A stretch of 64,000 nucleotides of DNA from Mucilaginibacter sp. UR6-1 (lineage in GTDB: Bacteria > Bacteroidota > Bacteroidia > Sphingobacteriales > Sphingobacteriaceae). The translations under genes and the position numbers were made by a program. This document shows, piece after piece, positions 53,813-63,096 of this stretch; within the stretch, counting starts at the first letter, position 1, and the number at the start of each line of letters is the position of its first letter. The notes under the pieces were generated by a model, which worked only from the letters and a program-made list of their open reading frames with translations, made no database searches and had not been told where the DNA came from. The DNA is taken from the NCBI RefSeq assembly GCF_020880975.1, contig NZ_JAJIWP010000001.1:124001-188000 (forward strand). The letters are read 5' to 3'.

Positions 53813-55297
53813 ATGGAACCGGGAATACTGCTTTCTTTTATCATAGGGTACTTTTTAGTACTGATATTGATCTCGTGGCTCACCTCACGCAACTCAGCCG
53901 ATAACGATACCTTTTTTGTGGCCAACCGTAATTCAAAATGGTATTTGGTGGCATTTGGCATGATAGGTACGGCTTTAAGCGGCGTAACATTCATATCCGT
54001 ACCGGGTAAGGTGGGCGCCGCCAGCGGAGATGAATTTGCATACTTTCAGTTTGTGCTGGGCAATGCTGTAGGTTTTATCATCATCGCCACAGTACTGCTG
54101 CCTTTGTACTACAGGCTCAAGTTAACCTCAATTTACAGTTACATTGAAAGTGCTTTAGGTACATGGAGTTATAAAACCGCCGCCGGTATATTTCTGATCA
54201 GCCGTACTATTGGCTCGGCGTTCAGATTGTATTTGGTAGTGATTGTTTTGCAGCGTTTTATATTTGATGCTTACCATGTGCCATTTGCGGCTACGGTGCT
54301 GATATGTTTGCTGCTGATATGGTCGTACACCTTTAAGGGCGGCTTAAAAACCATCATTATTACCGATAGTTTGCAAACGCTGTTCCTGGTATCGTCAGTG
54401 TTTTTATCTATCTATTTTATTTGTGATAGCCTTGATATGACCATCTTTCAGGCTGCCGACGAAATAGCCAAGAGCAGCTATTCCAAAATATTCTTTTTTG
54501 AGGATTTTATAACCAGCAAGTTCCATTTCAGCAAGCAGTTTCTGGGCGGTTTGTTCATCACCGTGGCCATGACGGGTTTGGATCAGGACCTGATGCAGAA
54601 GAACCTTAGTCTTAAAAACATCCACGAAGCGCAAAAAAATATGTTCAGTTTCACCAGTATTTTCGTGGTGATCAATATATTCTTTTTAAGCGTAGGCGCG
54701 TTGCTATACATCTATGCTAACAAATACGGTGTAACGGTCGAAAAAACAGATTACCTGTATCCAACCATTGCCCTTAATTACCTGGGTTTGGCACCGGCTA
54801 TTGTGTTTATGCTGGGCTTAACGGCGGCAACCTTCGCCACTACCGATTCGGCACTGACGGCGCTAACCACCTCTTTCTGTGTCGATTTTTTGAACTTCAA
54901 TAAAAAGGCGGATATCAACAGTAAAAAAATGGTGGCGTTAAGGCATTATGTGCACATTGGTTTTTCCGGTTTGATGTTTTTAACCATTATTATCTTTAAT
55001 TCGATCAATAATGATGCGGTGGTGAGTGCTATATTCAAGGTCGCATCATATACCTACGGGCCGCTGCTGGGCTTATATTCATTTGGCTTGTTTATGAGTG
55101 GCAGGCAGGTGAATGATAAGCTGGTGCCCTTTATCTGTTTGATCTCGCCCGCGATCTGCTTTTACCTGAGCACCAATTCTGCCACGTTGTTTAATGGCTA
55201 CGTATTTGATAACGAACTGATTATTGTTAACGGTTTAATAACCTTTGCCGGGTTGCTGTTAACCTCAAAGGCCAAAACAAAAGTGGCCGTTTTATAA
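53813..55297 (+). CDS. Sodium:solute symporter family protein
   Basis: A 494-residue polytopic membrane protein of the SSS family with about 13 helices. It starts GILLSFIIGYFLVLILISWLTSRNSADNDTFFVANRNSKWYL, the first-helix and loop signature, then FGMIGTALSGVTFISVPGKVG and the sodium-site-like segment GLTAATFATTDSALTALTTSFCVDFL. It imports a small metabolite with sodium. The substrate is not indicated by neighbours. It has a 75-base gap after DUF502 and 28 bases before the LOG-like gene, so an operon with the next gene is possible. Confidence 0.9.
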   Translation: MEPGILLSFIIGYFLVLILISWLTSRNSADNDTFFVANRNSKWYLVAFGMIGTALSGVTFISVPGKVGAASGDEFAYFQFVLGNAVGFIIIATVLLPLYYRLKLTSIYSYIESALGTWSYKTAAGIFLISRTIGSAFRLYLVVIVLQRFIFDAYHVPFAATVLICLLLIWSYTFKGGLKTIIITDSLQTLFLVSSVFLSIYFICDSLDMTIFQAADEIAKSSYSKIFFFEDFITSKFHFSKQFLGGLFITVAMTGLDQDLMQKNLSLKNIHEAQKNMFSFTSIFVVINIFFLSVGALLYIYANKYGVTVEKTDYLYPTIALNYLGLAPAIVFMLGLTAATFATTDSALTALTTSFCVDFLNFNKKADINSKKMVALRHYVHIGFSGLMFLTIIIFNSINNDAVVSAIFKVASYTYGPLLGLYSFGLFMSGRQVNDKLVPFICLISPAICFYLSTNSATLFNGYVFDNELIIVNGLITFAGLLLTSKAKTKVAVL

Positions 55298-55325
55298 TTA
55301 TAACTTCCTAAATATATATGTGATT

Positions 55326-56033
55326 ATGACTGGTGATGAAAAAATAAGAAACGCCTTTGAGAACAAGAACTGGCCCGAGGTTAAGGTAACCGACTCGTGG
55401 CAGATATTTAAAATTATGGCCGAGTTTGTGGATGGGTTTGAAAAACTGGCCCGTATAGGCCCGTGTGTATCCATATTTGGTTCGGCGCGTACCAAAACCG
55501 ATCATCCGTATTATGGCCTTGCTGAAGATATTGCCAGCCGCCTTACCGAACGTGGTTACGGTGTAATTACCGGCGGTGGCCCTGGTATTATGGAGGCCGG
55601 TAATAAAGGCGCTTATGAAGCAGGCGGCAAATCGGTTGGGTTAAACATTGAACTGCCCTTTGAACAATTCCATAATAAATATATCGACAGGGATAAGCTG
55701 CTTACATTTGATTATTTTTTTGTGCGCAAGGTAATGTTCATGAAGTATTCGCAGGGCTTTATTATTCTGCCCGGCGGTTTCGGTACAATGGACGAATCAT
55801 TCGAGGCCATCACCCTGATACAAACCGGTAAGATAGCCCGTTTCCCCATCGTATTTGTTGGGCGCGATTACTGGAAGGGATTGTTTGATTGGGTGGAGGA
55901 GAAGATGCTGAACCAGGAAAATAACATTAGTCCGGATGATTTGAACCTGTACCGTGTGGTAGATACGGCTGAAGAAGCTACCGAACACATCTTTAGATTC
56001 TACGACAAGTATATGTTGAAGCCAAACTTCTAA
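55326..56033 (+). CDS. LOG/TIGR00730 family protein
   Basis: A 235-residue Rossmann-like protein of the cytokinin riboside 5'-monophosphate phosphoribohydrolase (LOG)/lysine-decarboxylase-like superfamily. The diagnostic motifs are GGGPGIMEAGNKGAYEAGG and LPGGFGTMDESFE. Members release nucleobases from nucleoside monophosphates; bacterial members are often of unknown substrate. ATG 55326 (MTGDEKIRN) is preferred over a GTG two codons earlier. A bidirectional terminator follows. The N-terminal extension (about 30 residues, DSWQIFKIMAEFVDGF) is usual for this subgroup. Confidence 0.9.
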   Translation: MTGDEKIRNAFENKNWPEVKVTDSWQIFKIMAEFVDGFEKLARIGPCVSIFGSARTKTDHPYYGLAEDIASRLTERGYGVITGGGPGIMEAGNKGAYEAGGKSVGLNIELPFEQFHNKYIDRDKLLTFDYFFVRKVMFMKYSQGFIILPGGFGTMDESFEAITLIQTGKIARFPIVFVGRDYWKGLFDWVEEKMLNQENNISPDDLNLYRVVDTAEEATEHIFRFYDKYMLKPNF

Positions 56034-56037
56034 AAAC

Positions 56038-56069
56038 AAAAAAAGCGATAGTTGCCTATCGCTTTTTTT
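56038..56069. terminator. Bidirectional terminator
   Basis: Perfect 14-base stem (56038-56051 and 56056-56069), 4-base loop, between convergent genes. Confidence 0.88.
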
Positions 56070-56086
56070 CTTAATACTACCGGTAA

Positions 56087-58039
56087 TTATTTACCGGTTG
56101 ATATAGCTTTTGATTTAATATCAGCTTTAGCGGCTGTTGGGCTGGCAAGCATATCTACCATGCTGCTTACCTCATTCAACACGCCTTCATCCGTTCCCGA
56201 AAAACCTACGTGCTTAAAGCGGATGTTGCCGGTTTGGTCGATAATAAATTTGGTTGGTATGCCTGTTACGTTGAATGATGATACCACTTTTGACTGACGG
56301 CCATCTGTGCCTTTTTCATCGATCAATACGTGGAAGGTATATTTATTATCGGCAATAAATTTTTTAACGCCCGGTACATAGTTATCGCCACTTTCCCAGG
56401 TATCAATAAACAGGAATTTAACGTTCGGGTTATCTTTGTATTTATTTACGGCTAATTGCATACCCGGGAACGATGCCTTACAAGGGCCGCACCAGGTTGC
56501 CCAAAAATCAATCACCACAACTTTACCTTTCAGGCTGGCTAATGATACCTCTTTGCCGTCAAAATCTTTCAGGGCAAAAGCAGGCGCTGTTTCGTTGATC
56601 ATGGATTTGGCCAGTTCTTCGCGGGCTTTTTCTTTCGCTGCTTTATCAAATGCGCCAACATAAGCGTCAAAGCCGGTTTCGTTGCCTTTTTGTTTTATGT
56701 AGATCTTTTTAAGTTCGGCACGCAGGGCGGTTGAGCCTTTACCATCTTGTAATGATTTTTCGATGATCTCCTTCGCTTTGTCAGCTTGTCCGCTGGCTGA
56801 AAGAATCAACGCGTAATGTTCGGTAATTTCAGCATCAGGTGTCGGGGTACTGTCATAAACCTTTTGCTGGTATTTTAACGCCTCGGCATAATCGCCTTGT
56901 TTGTATTTAATAAAGGCATAAGTATCAGCAAACATATAGTATGATGCGCGGTTGTTGGTTTTTGCCTGCTTAACCGACTGAAACATGGCCGGTTTTGGGT
57001 TAGCATAAGCGGCATCCAGTATTTCAAGAGATTGCATTGAATACTTGGCAGCCTTTTCCAGGTTTTCACCCTTTTCGGCCATTGGCCAGGCAACACTGTT
57101 CAGAGCGCTTGCCAGGTTTGATTTATCTTTTATCTGCGCGGCATATTTTTGGTAGCCCGCATCATTACCGGCTTGTAAGTAGGCTGATGCCAATTGCATC
57201 CTGAAGTTATCGATAAGGCTTGCGTTATCCTTATTTTCAGGATATTTAGCCAGGTAATCGTTAAGTAAAGCTTCTTTTTTAGTCAGATCCTTTTCTTTAT
57301 TAAAGGCCATACCTGCTTCATTTTTTGCAAACTCACCTTTTGTGAATTTTGCCTTTATTATGGCGTTTACTGAATCGGCTTGTGCAGTTTTACGCTGGCG
57401 TGAATACCAATTGCTCAAAGTCATCAGGTCTTTCTCATCCTTGCTTTTACCAAGGGCAGCCAATTTGCTGTCAACAACGGCTTTGTTAGCCGGGTCTTTA
57501 ACAGACGACAGATACATCAGGTAATTAAGCAGGTGCTCTTTTTCACTTTTTGGGTATAAGGCAAATTCCTTTTTGTATAGTTCACCGGCACGGGCTATAT
57601 CGGCATTTATCTTTCCAAAGTAATTACCCATGCCCGATTGTATGAGGTAAGCCTCATTAGCATAAGCACCCTCAACAGGCTTGCCGCCTTTATAAACTTC
57701 GTATATATAACCCTTACCACTGTTATTGTCAATATTTTGCCCATTGGCCAAACGCACAAAAAATGAGGTAGCCGTTGCAGGTACCGTAAACTCGCCTTTA
57801 AAAAGTTTGCCATCCTCGGTTAGCTCAACATCGCTCACCGGGTAAGTTTTTTCCAGGAAATGCACGGTAGCTTCCGGTTTGCCGCCCAGGTTTGCGCCTG
57901 TGGTATCATAAGTAAAGGTAATTTTTTGATTAGCAGCCGGGTTTGAGGCTGATAGCTTCAGCCTTTCGGCGGTTTGGGCAAAGGTGCTTTGTGCTAAAAG
58001 GGGTAGCAGTAAAGCGGATAAGAGTTTAAAGTTTTTCAT
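56087..58039 (-). CDS. TlpA-type thioredoxin-fold protein with helical repeats
   Basis: A 650-residue exported protein with a signal peptide ending STFAQ. Residues about 20-160 form a beta domain; about 170-480 are helical TPR-like repeats (KPAMFQSVKQAKTNNRASYY, DYAEALKYQQKVYDSTPTP); the C-terminal thioredoxin domain has the redox centre C517-GP-C520 in WATWCGPCKAS, with ALKDFDGKEVSLASLKGKVVVIDFWATWC ahead of it. Such proteins reduce periplasmic disulfides, for example in cytochrome c maturation. ATG 58039 (MKNFKLLSAL) is the start; the longer frame begins in an AT-rich leader. It diverges from the MFS exporter. Confidence 0.88.
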   Translation of the reverse strand: MKNFKLLSALLLPLLAQSTFAQTAERLKLSASNPAANQKITFTYDTTGANLGGKPEATVHFLEKTYPVSDVELTEDGKLFKGEFTVPATATSFFVRLANGQNIDNNSGKGYIYEVYKGGKPVEGAYANEAYLIQSGMGNYFGKINADIARAGELYKKEFALYPKSEKEHLLNYLMYLSSVKDPANKAVVDSKLAALGKSKDEKDLMTLSNWYSRQRKTAQADSVNAIIKAKFTKGEFAKNEAGMAFNKEKDLTKKEALLNDYLAKYPENKDNASLIDNFRMQLASAYLQAGNDAGYQKYAAQIKDKSNLASALNSVAWPMAEKGENLEKAAKYSMQSLEILDAAYANPKPAMFQSVKQAKTNNRASYYMFADTYAFIKYKQGDYAEALKYQQKVYDSTPTPDAEITEHYALILSASGQADKAKEIIEKSLQDGKGSTALRAELKKIYIKQKGNETGFDAYVGAFDKAAKEKAREELAKSMINETAPAFALKDFDGKEVSLASLKGKVVVIDFWATWCGPCKASFPGMQLAVNKYKDNPNVKFLFIDTWESGDNYVPGVKKFIADNKYTFHVLIDEKGTDGRQSKVVSSFNVTGIPTKFIIDQTGNIRFKHVGFSGTDEGVLNEVSSMVDMLASPTAAKADIKSKAISTGK

Positions 58040-58117
58040 GATAACTATAATTTTAGTCAAATTAAAAATTAAATAATTAATAACCAAAATTTTAATTGTA
58101 CTTCATTACTTTGCACG

Positions 58118-59374
58118 ATGGAAAAATCTGAAACTCAAAAACAACAGCGCGGTTTAATATTTATTTTTATTACGTTGTTGGTTGATGTTATCGGTTTGGC
58201 TATAGTTATACCGGTATTCCCAAAGCTTATCGAGAAGCTGATACATGGCAATGTAAGCCAGGCATCAAGCTATGCAGGGTGGTTACTGGTGGCTTATTCT
58301 ATCATGCAGTTTTTGTTCTCGCCGTTTATAGGCAACCTGAGCGATAAATATGGTCGCAGGCCGGTGCTGTTATTATCATTACTCGGTTTCGGGGTCGATT
58401 ATTTATTTTGCGCTTTCGCGCCAACCATAGGCTGGTTATTTTTGGGCCGGGTAATAGCCGGTATCACCGGTGCAAGTTTTACCACGGCATCAGCCTACAT
58501 AGCTGATGTTAGCACACCCGAAAAACGCGCGCAAAACTTCGGGATGATCGGTGTAGCTTTCGGGTTAGGCTTTATTATCGGCCCGGTTTTGGGTGGCATA
58601 CTCGGTAAAATTGATACGCAATATCCTTTTTACGCGGCGGCAGGGCTGGCTTTACTCAATGCGTTGTACGGTTACTTTGTACTGCCCGAATCATTAAGTA
58701 AAGAAAACCGCCGGGACTTTGATATTAAACGTGCTAATCCGATGGGGGCATTGCTGCAATTAAAAAAATACCCATCAGTAATAGGTTTAGCGTTATGCCT
58801 GTTCATCGTATACTTTGCCGGCCATGCCGTACAAAGCGTTTGGACATATTATACTATCGAGAAATTCAAGTGGAGTGAAGACCTTATCGGTTATTCGTTA
58901 GGTTTCATCGGTTTGATGATCGCCATCGTACAGGGTGGATTGATCCGCATTACTATACCCAAATTAGGGCAGGAGCGGAGCATATGGATGGGGCTGCTGC
59001 TGTATGCTGTGGGGATGCTTTTGTTCGGCCTTGCCAATAAAAGCTGGATGATGTTCGCCTTCATGATTCCTTATGCGCTGGGTGGTATTGCCGGGCCTGC
59101 TTTGCAGGGTATCATGACCAGCGAGGTACCGGCCAACGAGCAGGGCGAATTACAGGGCGGCCTTACCAGTTTAATGAGCCTGAGCTCCATATTCGGCCCG
59201 CTGTTCATGACGCAGGTATTCTCCTACTTTACCAGCGATAAGGCTCCCGTACATTTGCCCGGTGCACCATATTATGTGGCATCGGCACTCATGTTACTAA
59301 GCGTTTGGCTGGCTGTGCGCAGCTTTAAAAATGTGCATCATCATAGTAAACCGGCTGAAGTTATAGCGCCTTAA
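58118..59374 (+). CDS. MFS transporter, TetA-like (TCR/Tet family)
   Basis: A 418-residue 12-helix major-facilitator protein. The motif A loop [16 protein letters not shown] lies after TM2, and motif C-like [19 protein letters not shown] follows TM4-5, both typical of the drug:H+ antiporter DHA1 group including TetA. It may export a drug or a metabolite; resistance to tetracycline cannot be claimed from this sequence. The ATG at 58118 lies 5 bases after a TTTG-containing element (TTACTTTG), so the leader is probably very short. It diverges from the TlpA-like gene and precedes recR. Confidence 0.88.
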   Translation: MEKSETQKQQRGLIFIFITLLVDVIGLAIVIPVFPKLIEKLIHGNVSQASSYAGWLLVAYSIMQFLFSPFIGNLSDKYGRRPVLLLSLLGFGVDYLFCAFAPTIGWLFLGRVIAGITGASFTTASAYIADVSTPEKRAQNFGMIGVAFGLGFIIGPVLGGILGKIDTQYPFYAAAGLALLNALYGYFVLPESLSKENRRDFDIKRANPMGALLQLKKYPSVIGLALCLFIVYFAGHAVQSVWTYYTIEKFKWSEDLIGYSLGFIGLMIAIVQGGLIRITIPKLGQERSIWMGLLLYAVGMLLFGLANKSWMMFAFMIPYALGGIAGPALQGIMTSEVPANEQGELQGGLTSLMSLSSIFGPLFMTQVFSYFTSDKAPVHLPGAPYYVASALMLLSVWLAVRSFKNVHHHSKPAEVIAP

Positions 59375-59437
59375 TAATATTACATTACGCTTGCGGCAGT
59401 CTATTAATATTGATTAACGGCTTAGCTTAAAAATAGC

Positions 59438-59445
59438 TAATTTTG
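59438..59445 (+). promoter_or_regulatory. -7 element of recR
   Basis: TAATTTTG is an exact TAnnTTTG match whose last base is 5 bases before ATG 59450, so the transcript would start at or next to the ATG (leaderless-like). Confidence 0.45.
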
Positions 59446-59449
59446 CAGC

Positions 59450-60067
59450 ATGAATTTTTCTTCAAAACTACTGGAGGATGCCGTTGCAGAGTTTGCCAAA
59501 CTACCGGGCGTGGGCCAAAAAACCGCGCTGCGTTTGGTATTGCACCTGCTTAACCAGGATAAGCCCGAGGTGGAGAAATTCAGCCGCAGCATCAGCAAAC
59601 TGCGTAATGAGATACAGTTTTGCCGTGTTTGTCACAATATATCTGACACAAATGTTTGCGAAATATGTGCATCGCATAAGCGTGATAAAAGCCTGGTTTG
59701 CGTAGTAGAGGATACCCGCGATGTAATGGCCATTGAAAATACCAACCAATACAACGGCGTATACCATGTTTTAGGCGGATTGATATCGCCTATGGATGGT
59801 GTTGGCCCCTCAGATCTGCAAGTGGATACATTGGTTGAACGCCTTGCTGCAGGCGAGGTAAAGGAGATCATATTCGCCCTAAGCGCCACCATGGAGGGCG
59901 ATACCACCATCTTCTATCTTAATAAACGTGTAAAACATTTTAATATAACTATCTCAACCATCGCCCGTGGCATAGCTTTTGGTGGTGAATTGGAGTACGT
60001 GGATGAAATTACGCTTGGCCGCTCTATTGCTACGCGCGTTCCGTACGAAAATTCGTTAACCCGGTAG
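59450..60067 (+). CDS. recR: Recombination protein RecR
   Basis: A 205-residue protein. Order of features: an N-terminal helix-hairpin-helix with [13 protein letters not shown], a C4 zinc finger ([16 protein letters not shown]), a Toprim domain ([18 protein letters not shown]), and the C-terminal ATP-binding-like end. It acts with RecFO in loading RecA at single-strand gaps. It is complete and of normal length (about 200). The next gene, a glycosyltransferase, starts 3 bases after its stop, so the two are translated together. Confidence 0.95.
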   Translation: MNFSSKLLEDAVAEFAKLPGVGQKTALRLVLHLLNQDKPEVEKFSRSISKLRNEIQFCRVCHNISDTNVCEICASHKRDKSLVCVVEDTRDVMAIENTNQYNGVYHVLGGLISPMDGVGPSDLQVDTLVERLAAGEVKEIIFALSATMEGDTTIFYLNKRVKHFNITISTIARGIAFGGELEYVDEITLGRSIATRVPYENSLTR

Positions 60068-60069
60068 TT

Positions 60070-60906
60070 ATGAAGTTATCCGTAATAGTAGTTAACCACA
60101 ATTTATGTATGTGGCTCAGGCAGTGCATCAGCTCTTTAGAAGCCGCCCGTAATGGTATTGACTGTGAGATAGTTGTGGTGGATAACGCCTCTGCCGATAA
60201 GTCGGTTGAAATGATGCAGTCAAAATTTCCGGGTGTGCGTTTAATAGAGAATGAAAAGAATGAGGGCATTGCCAGGGCACTTAATCAGGCTATTACATCA
60301 TCATCAGGAGAGTATGTTTTTCTGGTCAGCCCAGATACAATAGTGAGCAAAGATACCCTGACCAAGGTGGTTGATTTTATGGACAGCCATACCGATGCTG
60401 CCGGTACAAGCGTACGCATGGTTACGCCGCAGGGGCATTTTATCCGTTCATCAAAATACGGATTGACCAAAAAATGGAACTTGCTGCTCAAATGGGCCGG
60501 CTTGTCAAAATACTTTGCCAAATCGCGTATAACATCATCAAACCATTCTCAGCCGGATGAATTTGAAACCGCCGAGATTGATGTACTTAACCGTTCATCA
60601 ATGCTATTACGCCGCTCGGCATTAAATAAAGTGGGTTTGTTTGATGAACGTTTTGTCATGTTCGGTTACGATGTCGATCTGTCGTTCCGGTTAAAGGTAG
60701 AAGGGTTTAAAAACTACTACTTTCATAAAACCTATGTAATCAACTTTAATATAAAGCCCGTACAAAAATATACCTTTAGCTACCTCAAATATTATTACGG
60801 AGCCATGCTCGCTTTTATATCAAAGTATTTGTTTGAGGCGCCAAAACTTACGCTGGGGGCCCCCGTTAAAACACTATACACGCCACAATACGAAATAGAG
60901 CAATAA
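60070..60906 (+). CDS. Family 2 glycosyltransferase
   Basis: A 278-residue GT2 protein of the rhamnosyltransferase-like subgroup. It begins SVIVVNHNLCMWLRQCISSLE, followed by DCEIVVVDNASADKSVEMM, VSPDTIVSKD (metal-binding region), and GLFDERFVMFGYDVDLSFRLKVEGF, the typical GT2 acceptor motif with E/D. It transfers a sugar from a nucleotide to a growing glycan. It follows recR by 2 bases and ends in a shared terminator; there is no other glycan-synthesis gene next to it. Confidence 0.9.
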   Translation: MKLSVIVVNHNLCMWLRQCISSLEAARNGIDCEIVVVDNASADKSVEMMQSKFPGVRLIENEKNEGIARALNQAITSSSGEYVFLVSPDTIVSKDTLTKVVDFMDSHTDAAGTSVRMVTPQGHFIRSSKYGLTKKWNLLLKWAGLSKYFAKSRITSSNHSQPDEFETAEIDVLNRSSMLLRRSALNKVGLFDERFVMFGYDVDLSFRLKVEGFKNYYFHKTYVINFNIKPVQKYTFSYLKYYYGAMLAFISKYLFEAPKLTLGAPVKTLYTPQYEIEQ

Positions 60907-60944
60907 CAAAAGCGGCTGTATTAAATATACAGCCGCTTTTGTTA
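60904..60944. terminator. Strong bidirectional terminator
   Basis: Perfect 18-base stem (60904-60921 and 60927-60944) with a 5-base loop; the left arm overlaps the end of the glycosyltransferase gene. Confidence 0.9.
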
Positions 60945-60957
60945 TATATGTTTTAAA

Positions 60958-61821
60958 TTATCCATTTATTACTTCGCCGCCGTTAACGTGCAATATTTGC
61001 CCGGTAATGTATGAGGCATCATCAGAAGCAAGGAATACATATGCCGGCCCAACTTCAGATGGTTGCCCGGCACGGCCAAGCGGCACATCCTGTCCGAATT
61101 TTGATATTTTTTCGCCATCAAAAGTTGATACGATCAGTGGTGTCCAGATAGGGCCGGGAGCCACACCATTTACACGTATTTTTTTCTCGGCCACGCTTGT
61201 AGCCAGCGATCGTGTAAAGGTAGTTATGGCGCCTTTGGTTGCCGAATAATCTATTAATCCCGGTGATGAGCGATAAGCCGTTACCGATGTGGTATTAATG
61301 ATAGAGTCGCCCTCTTTAAGGTATACCAGCGCGGCCTTAGCAAAATAAAAATAAGCGAATATATTGGTGCGGAAGGTGGTGTCTAACTGCTCATCACTAA
61401 TGTCCTTCACATCCTCCTGCGGAAACTGCACCGCTGCGTTGTTAACCATTATATTTAGTTTGCCTAATTCATCAACGGTTTGTTTTACGGCGCTTTCGCA
61501 AAATGCACTATTCTTTACATCGCCTTTTATCAGCAAGCACTTGCGGCTTTCGGCTTGTACCAATTGTTGGGTTTCCTTTGCATCAGCATCTTCATCAAAG
61601 TAAACAATGGCCACGTCGGCACCTTCTTTAGCATAATGCACAGCTACTGCACGCCCAATGCCGCTATCGCCGCCGGTAATCAGGGCTACCTTGCCGTTAA
61701 GCTTTCCGGCTGCTTTATAATTGCTGTTAATGTATTCCGGTTTTGGGTCCATTTCATGCTCATTACCCGGCTGTCGTTCCTGCTTTTCATCGGGAGAAAA
61801 TGTTATCTCTTTGTTTTCCAT
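60958..61821 (-). CDS. SDR family oxidoreductase (YghA/glucose-dehydrogenase type)
   Basis: A 287-residue classical short-chain dehydrogenase. The cofactor motif is KVALITGGDSGIGRAVAVHYAKEGADVAI, then NIMVNNAAVQ; the catalytic Tyr-Lys is YSATK in LIDYSATKGA with the Ser at TTSVTAY; the end has GRAGQPSEVGPAYVFLASDDASYITGQ. The N-terminal extension (residues 1-38, rich in Glu/Lys and Asn, EKQERQPGNEHEMDPKPEY) is characteristic of the YghA-like stress-associated subgroup. It probably oxidises or reduces a sugar or aldehyde with NAD(P). It is a single gene closed by a strong terminator. Confidence 0.92.
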   Translation of the reverse strand: MENKEITFSPDEKQERQPGNEHEMDPKPEYINSNYKAAGKLNGKVALITGGDSGIGRAVAVHYAKEGADVAIVYFDEDADAKETQQLVQAESRKCLLIKGDVKNSAFCESAVKQTVDELGKLNIMVNNAAVQFPQEDVKDISDEQLDTTFRTNIFAYFYFAKAALVYLKEGDSIINTTSVTAYRSSPGLIDYSATKGAITTFTRSLATSVAEKKIRVNGVAPGPIWTPLIVSTFDGEKISKFGQDVPLGRAGQPSEVGPAYVFLASDDASYITGQILHVNGGEVING

Positions 61822-61942
61822 AGTATATGTTTTGTTATATCAGGAACAATTATATTGTGGTAGGGTTTCCTTTAAATAAAATATATTAATTATAAATATC
61901 TGTTTTGCTGTTTTAGGTTAGCCCAGATTATTTTTATAAAAA

Positions 61943-61972
61943 TTGCATTTCAAAAAAATATTTACATATTTG
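61943..61972 (+). promoter_or_regulatory. trp operon promoter
   Basis: TTG (61943-61945), 19-base spacer, CATATTTG (61965-61972), one mismatch from TAnnTTTG. The last base is 8 bases before the leader ATG, so the transcript starts within a few bases of it. Confidence 0.6.
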
Positions 61973-61979
61973 TGCTGTA

Positions 61980-62027
61980 ATGAAAACGATAATATTAAAC
62001 AACAACTGGTGGTGGCTTAACGAGTAA
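61980..62027 (+). CDS. trpL: trp operon leader peptide
   Basis: A 15-codon frame reading MKTIILNNNWWWLNE and ending TAA at 62025-62027. Three adjacent Trp codons (TGG TGG TGG, 62007-62015) sit about 55 bases before a terminator hairpin that precedes trpD. It should be translated only to sense charged tRNA-Trp: when Trp is scarce, the ribosome stalls at the Trp codons and allows the downstream RNA to adopt the antiterminator shape. It is too short to appear among the longer frames. The ATG follows a promoter at once, with almost no 5' leader. Confidence 0.85.
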   Translation: MKTIILNNNWWWLNE

Positions 62028-62096
62028 TCGTAAGGCAATTCCGTTTTTGTTTTTTTAATAATATTCAGGAGGGTTGCCACAAGGCAACCCTTTTTT
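62008..62096 (+). promoter_or_regulatory. trp attenuator (pause hairpin, antiterminator, terminator)
   Basis: Three pairings are seen. Segments 62016-62023 (CTTAACGA) and 62028-62034 (TCGTAAG) can form the pause hairpin, with one bulged base. GGCAA at 62034-62038 can pair with TTGCC at 62074-62078 (antiterminator). GGGTTGCC (62071-62078) pairs perfectly with GGCAACCC (62083-62090), loop ACAA, followed by six T (terminator). The Trp codons are at the base of the first hairpin, as ribosome-mediated attenuation requires. The antiterminator is shorter than in E. coli. Confidence 0.75.
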
Positions 62097-62104
62097 GTTG
62101 GCAC

Positions 62105-63094
62105 ATGAAACAGATACTAAATCATTTATTTGAGCATAAAACCTTTAGCCGCGAGCAGTCAAAACAAATACTGACTGATATTGCGCAGGGTAAATACAAT
62201 ACATCGCAAATGGCCGCTTTCATGACGGCTTATTGCATGCGCAGCATCACCGTGAGCGAGTTAGAGGGCTTTCGCGATGCCATGCTGGAGCTTTGCCTGC
62301 CGGTAAACATTGAGCACGATACGCTGATTGATTTATGTGGTACCGGCGGTGATGGTAAGGACACCTTCAATATCTCCACGCTGGCCTCATTTGTTGTAGC
62401 AGGAGCGGGGTACAAGGTAGCCAAGCACGGTAACTATGGCGTTTCATCAGGCTGTGGCTCATCAAATGTAATGGAATACCTGGGCTACCGGTTCACCAGT
62501 GATATGGATACCCTGAAACGTAATGTTGATGAGGCCAATATCTGCTTTTTGCATGCCCCGCTGTTTCACCCGGCCATGAAAACCGTTGCGCCTATCCGCC
62601 GCGAACTGGGGGTGAAAACATTTTTTAATATGCTGGGTCCGCTGGTTAACCCGGCGAAGCCGAAAAATCAGTTAGTAGGTGTTTTTAACCTTGAACTGGC
62701 AAGGGTGTATGCTTATTTGTACCAGCAATCAAAAGCTAAATACACTATTGTAAACGCTTTGGATGGTTATGACGAGGTATCGTTAACCGGCGACTTCAAA
62801 ACCTTTTCGGCCGATGGTGAAAAGATAAATGATATTGAAAGCCTCGGCTTTGAACGTTTGGATGCGGCTGAAATAGCGGGAGGCCATACTGTTGCCGACT
62901 CGGCAGCTATATTTACCGGTGTACTTACCGGTGAAGGTACAACAGCTCAAAACAATGTGGTTTTATGCAATGCCGCACTGGCCATCCGTACCATCCACCC
63001 TGAAAAGAGCTTCGCCGACTGTTACTACGAAGCTGAAGAAGCATTGCATAGCAAACGCGCGCTTAATAGTTTTAAACGCTTAATTGAAAACTAA
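62105..63094 (+). CDS. trpD: Anthranilate phosphoribosyltransferase
   Basis: A 329-residue enzyme of tryptophan synthesis that joins anthranilate to PRPP. The PRPP and substrate motifs GTGGDGKDTFNISTLAS, KHGNYGVSSGCGSSNVMEYLG and FFNMLGPLVNPAKP are intact. ATG 62105 follows the attenuator directly, 8 bases after its T tract. The TAA stop is 2 bases before the GTG start of trpF. The usual first genes trpE and trpG and the indole-glycerol-phosphate synthase gene trpC are not in front of or between these genes, so they must lie elsewhere in the genome. Confidence 0.95.
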   Translation: MKQILNHLFEHKTFSREQSKQILTDIAQGKYNTSQMAAFMTAYCMRSITVSELEGFRDAMLELCLPVNIEHDTLIDLCGTGGDGKDTFNISTLASFVVAGAGYKVAKHGNYGVSSGCGSSNVMEYLGYRFTSDMDTLKRNVDEANICFLHAPLFHPAMKTVAPIRRELGVKTFFNMLGPLVNPAKPKNQLVGVFNLELARVYAYLYQQSKAKYTIVNALDGYDEVSLTGDFKTFSADGEKINDIESLGFERLDAAEIAGGHTVADSAAIFTGVLTGEGTTAQNNVVLCNAALAIRTIHPEKSFADCYYEAEEALHSKRALNSFKRLIEN

Positions 63095-63096
63095 AG

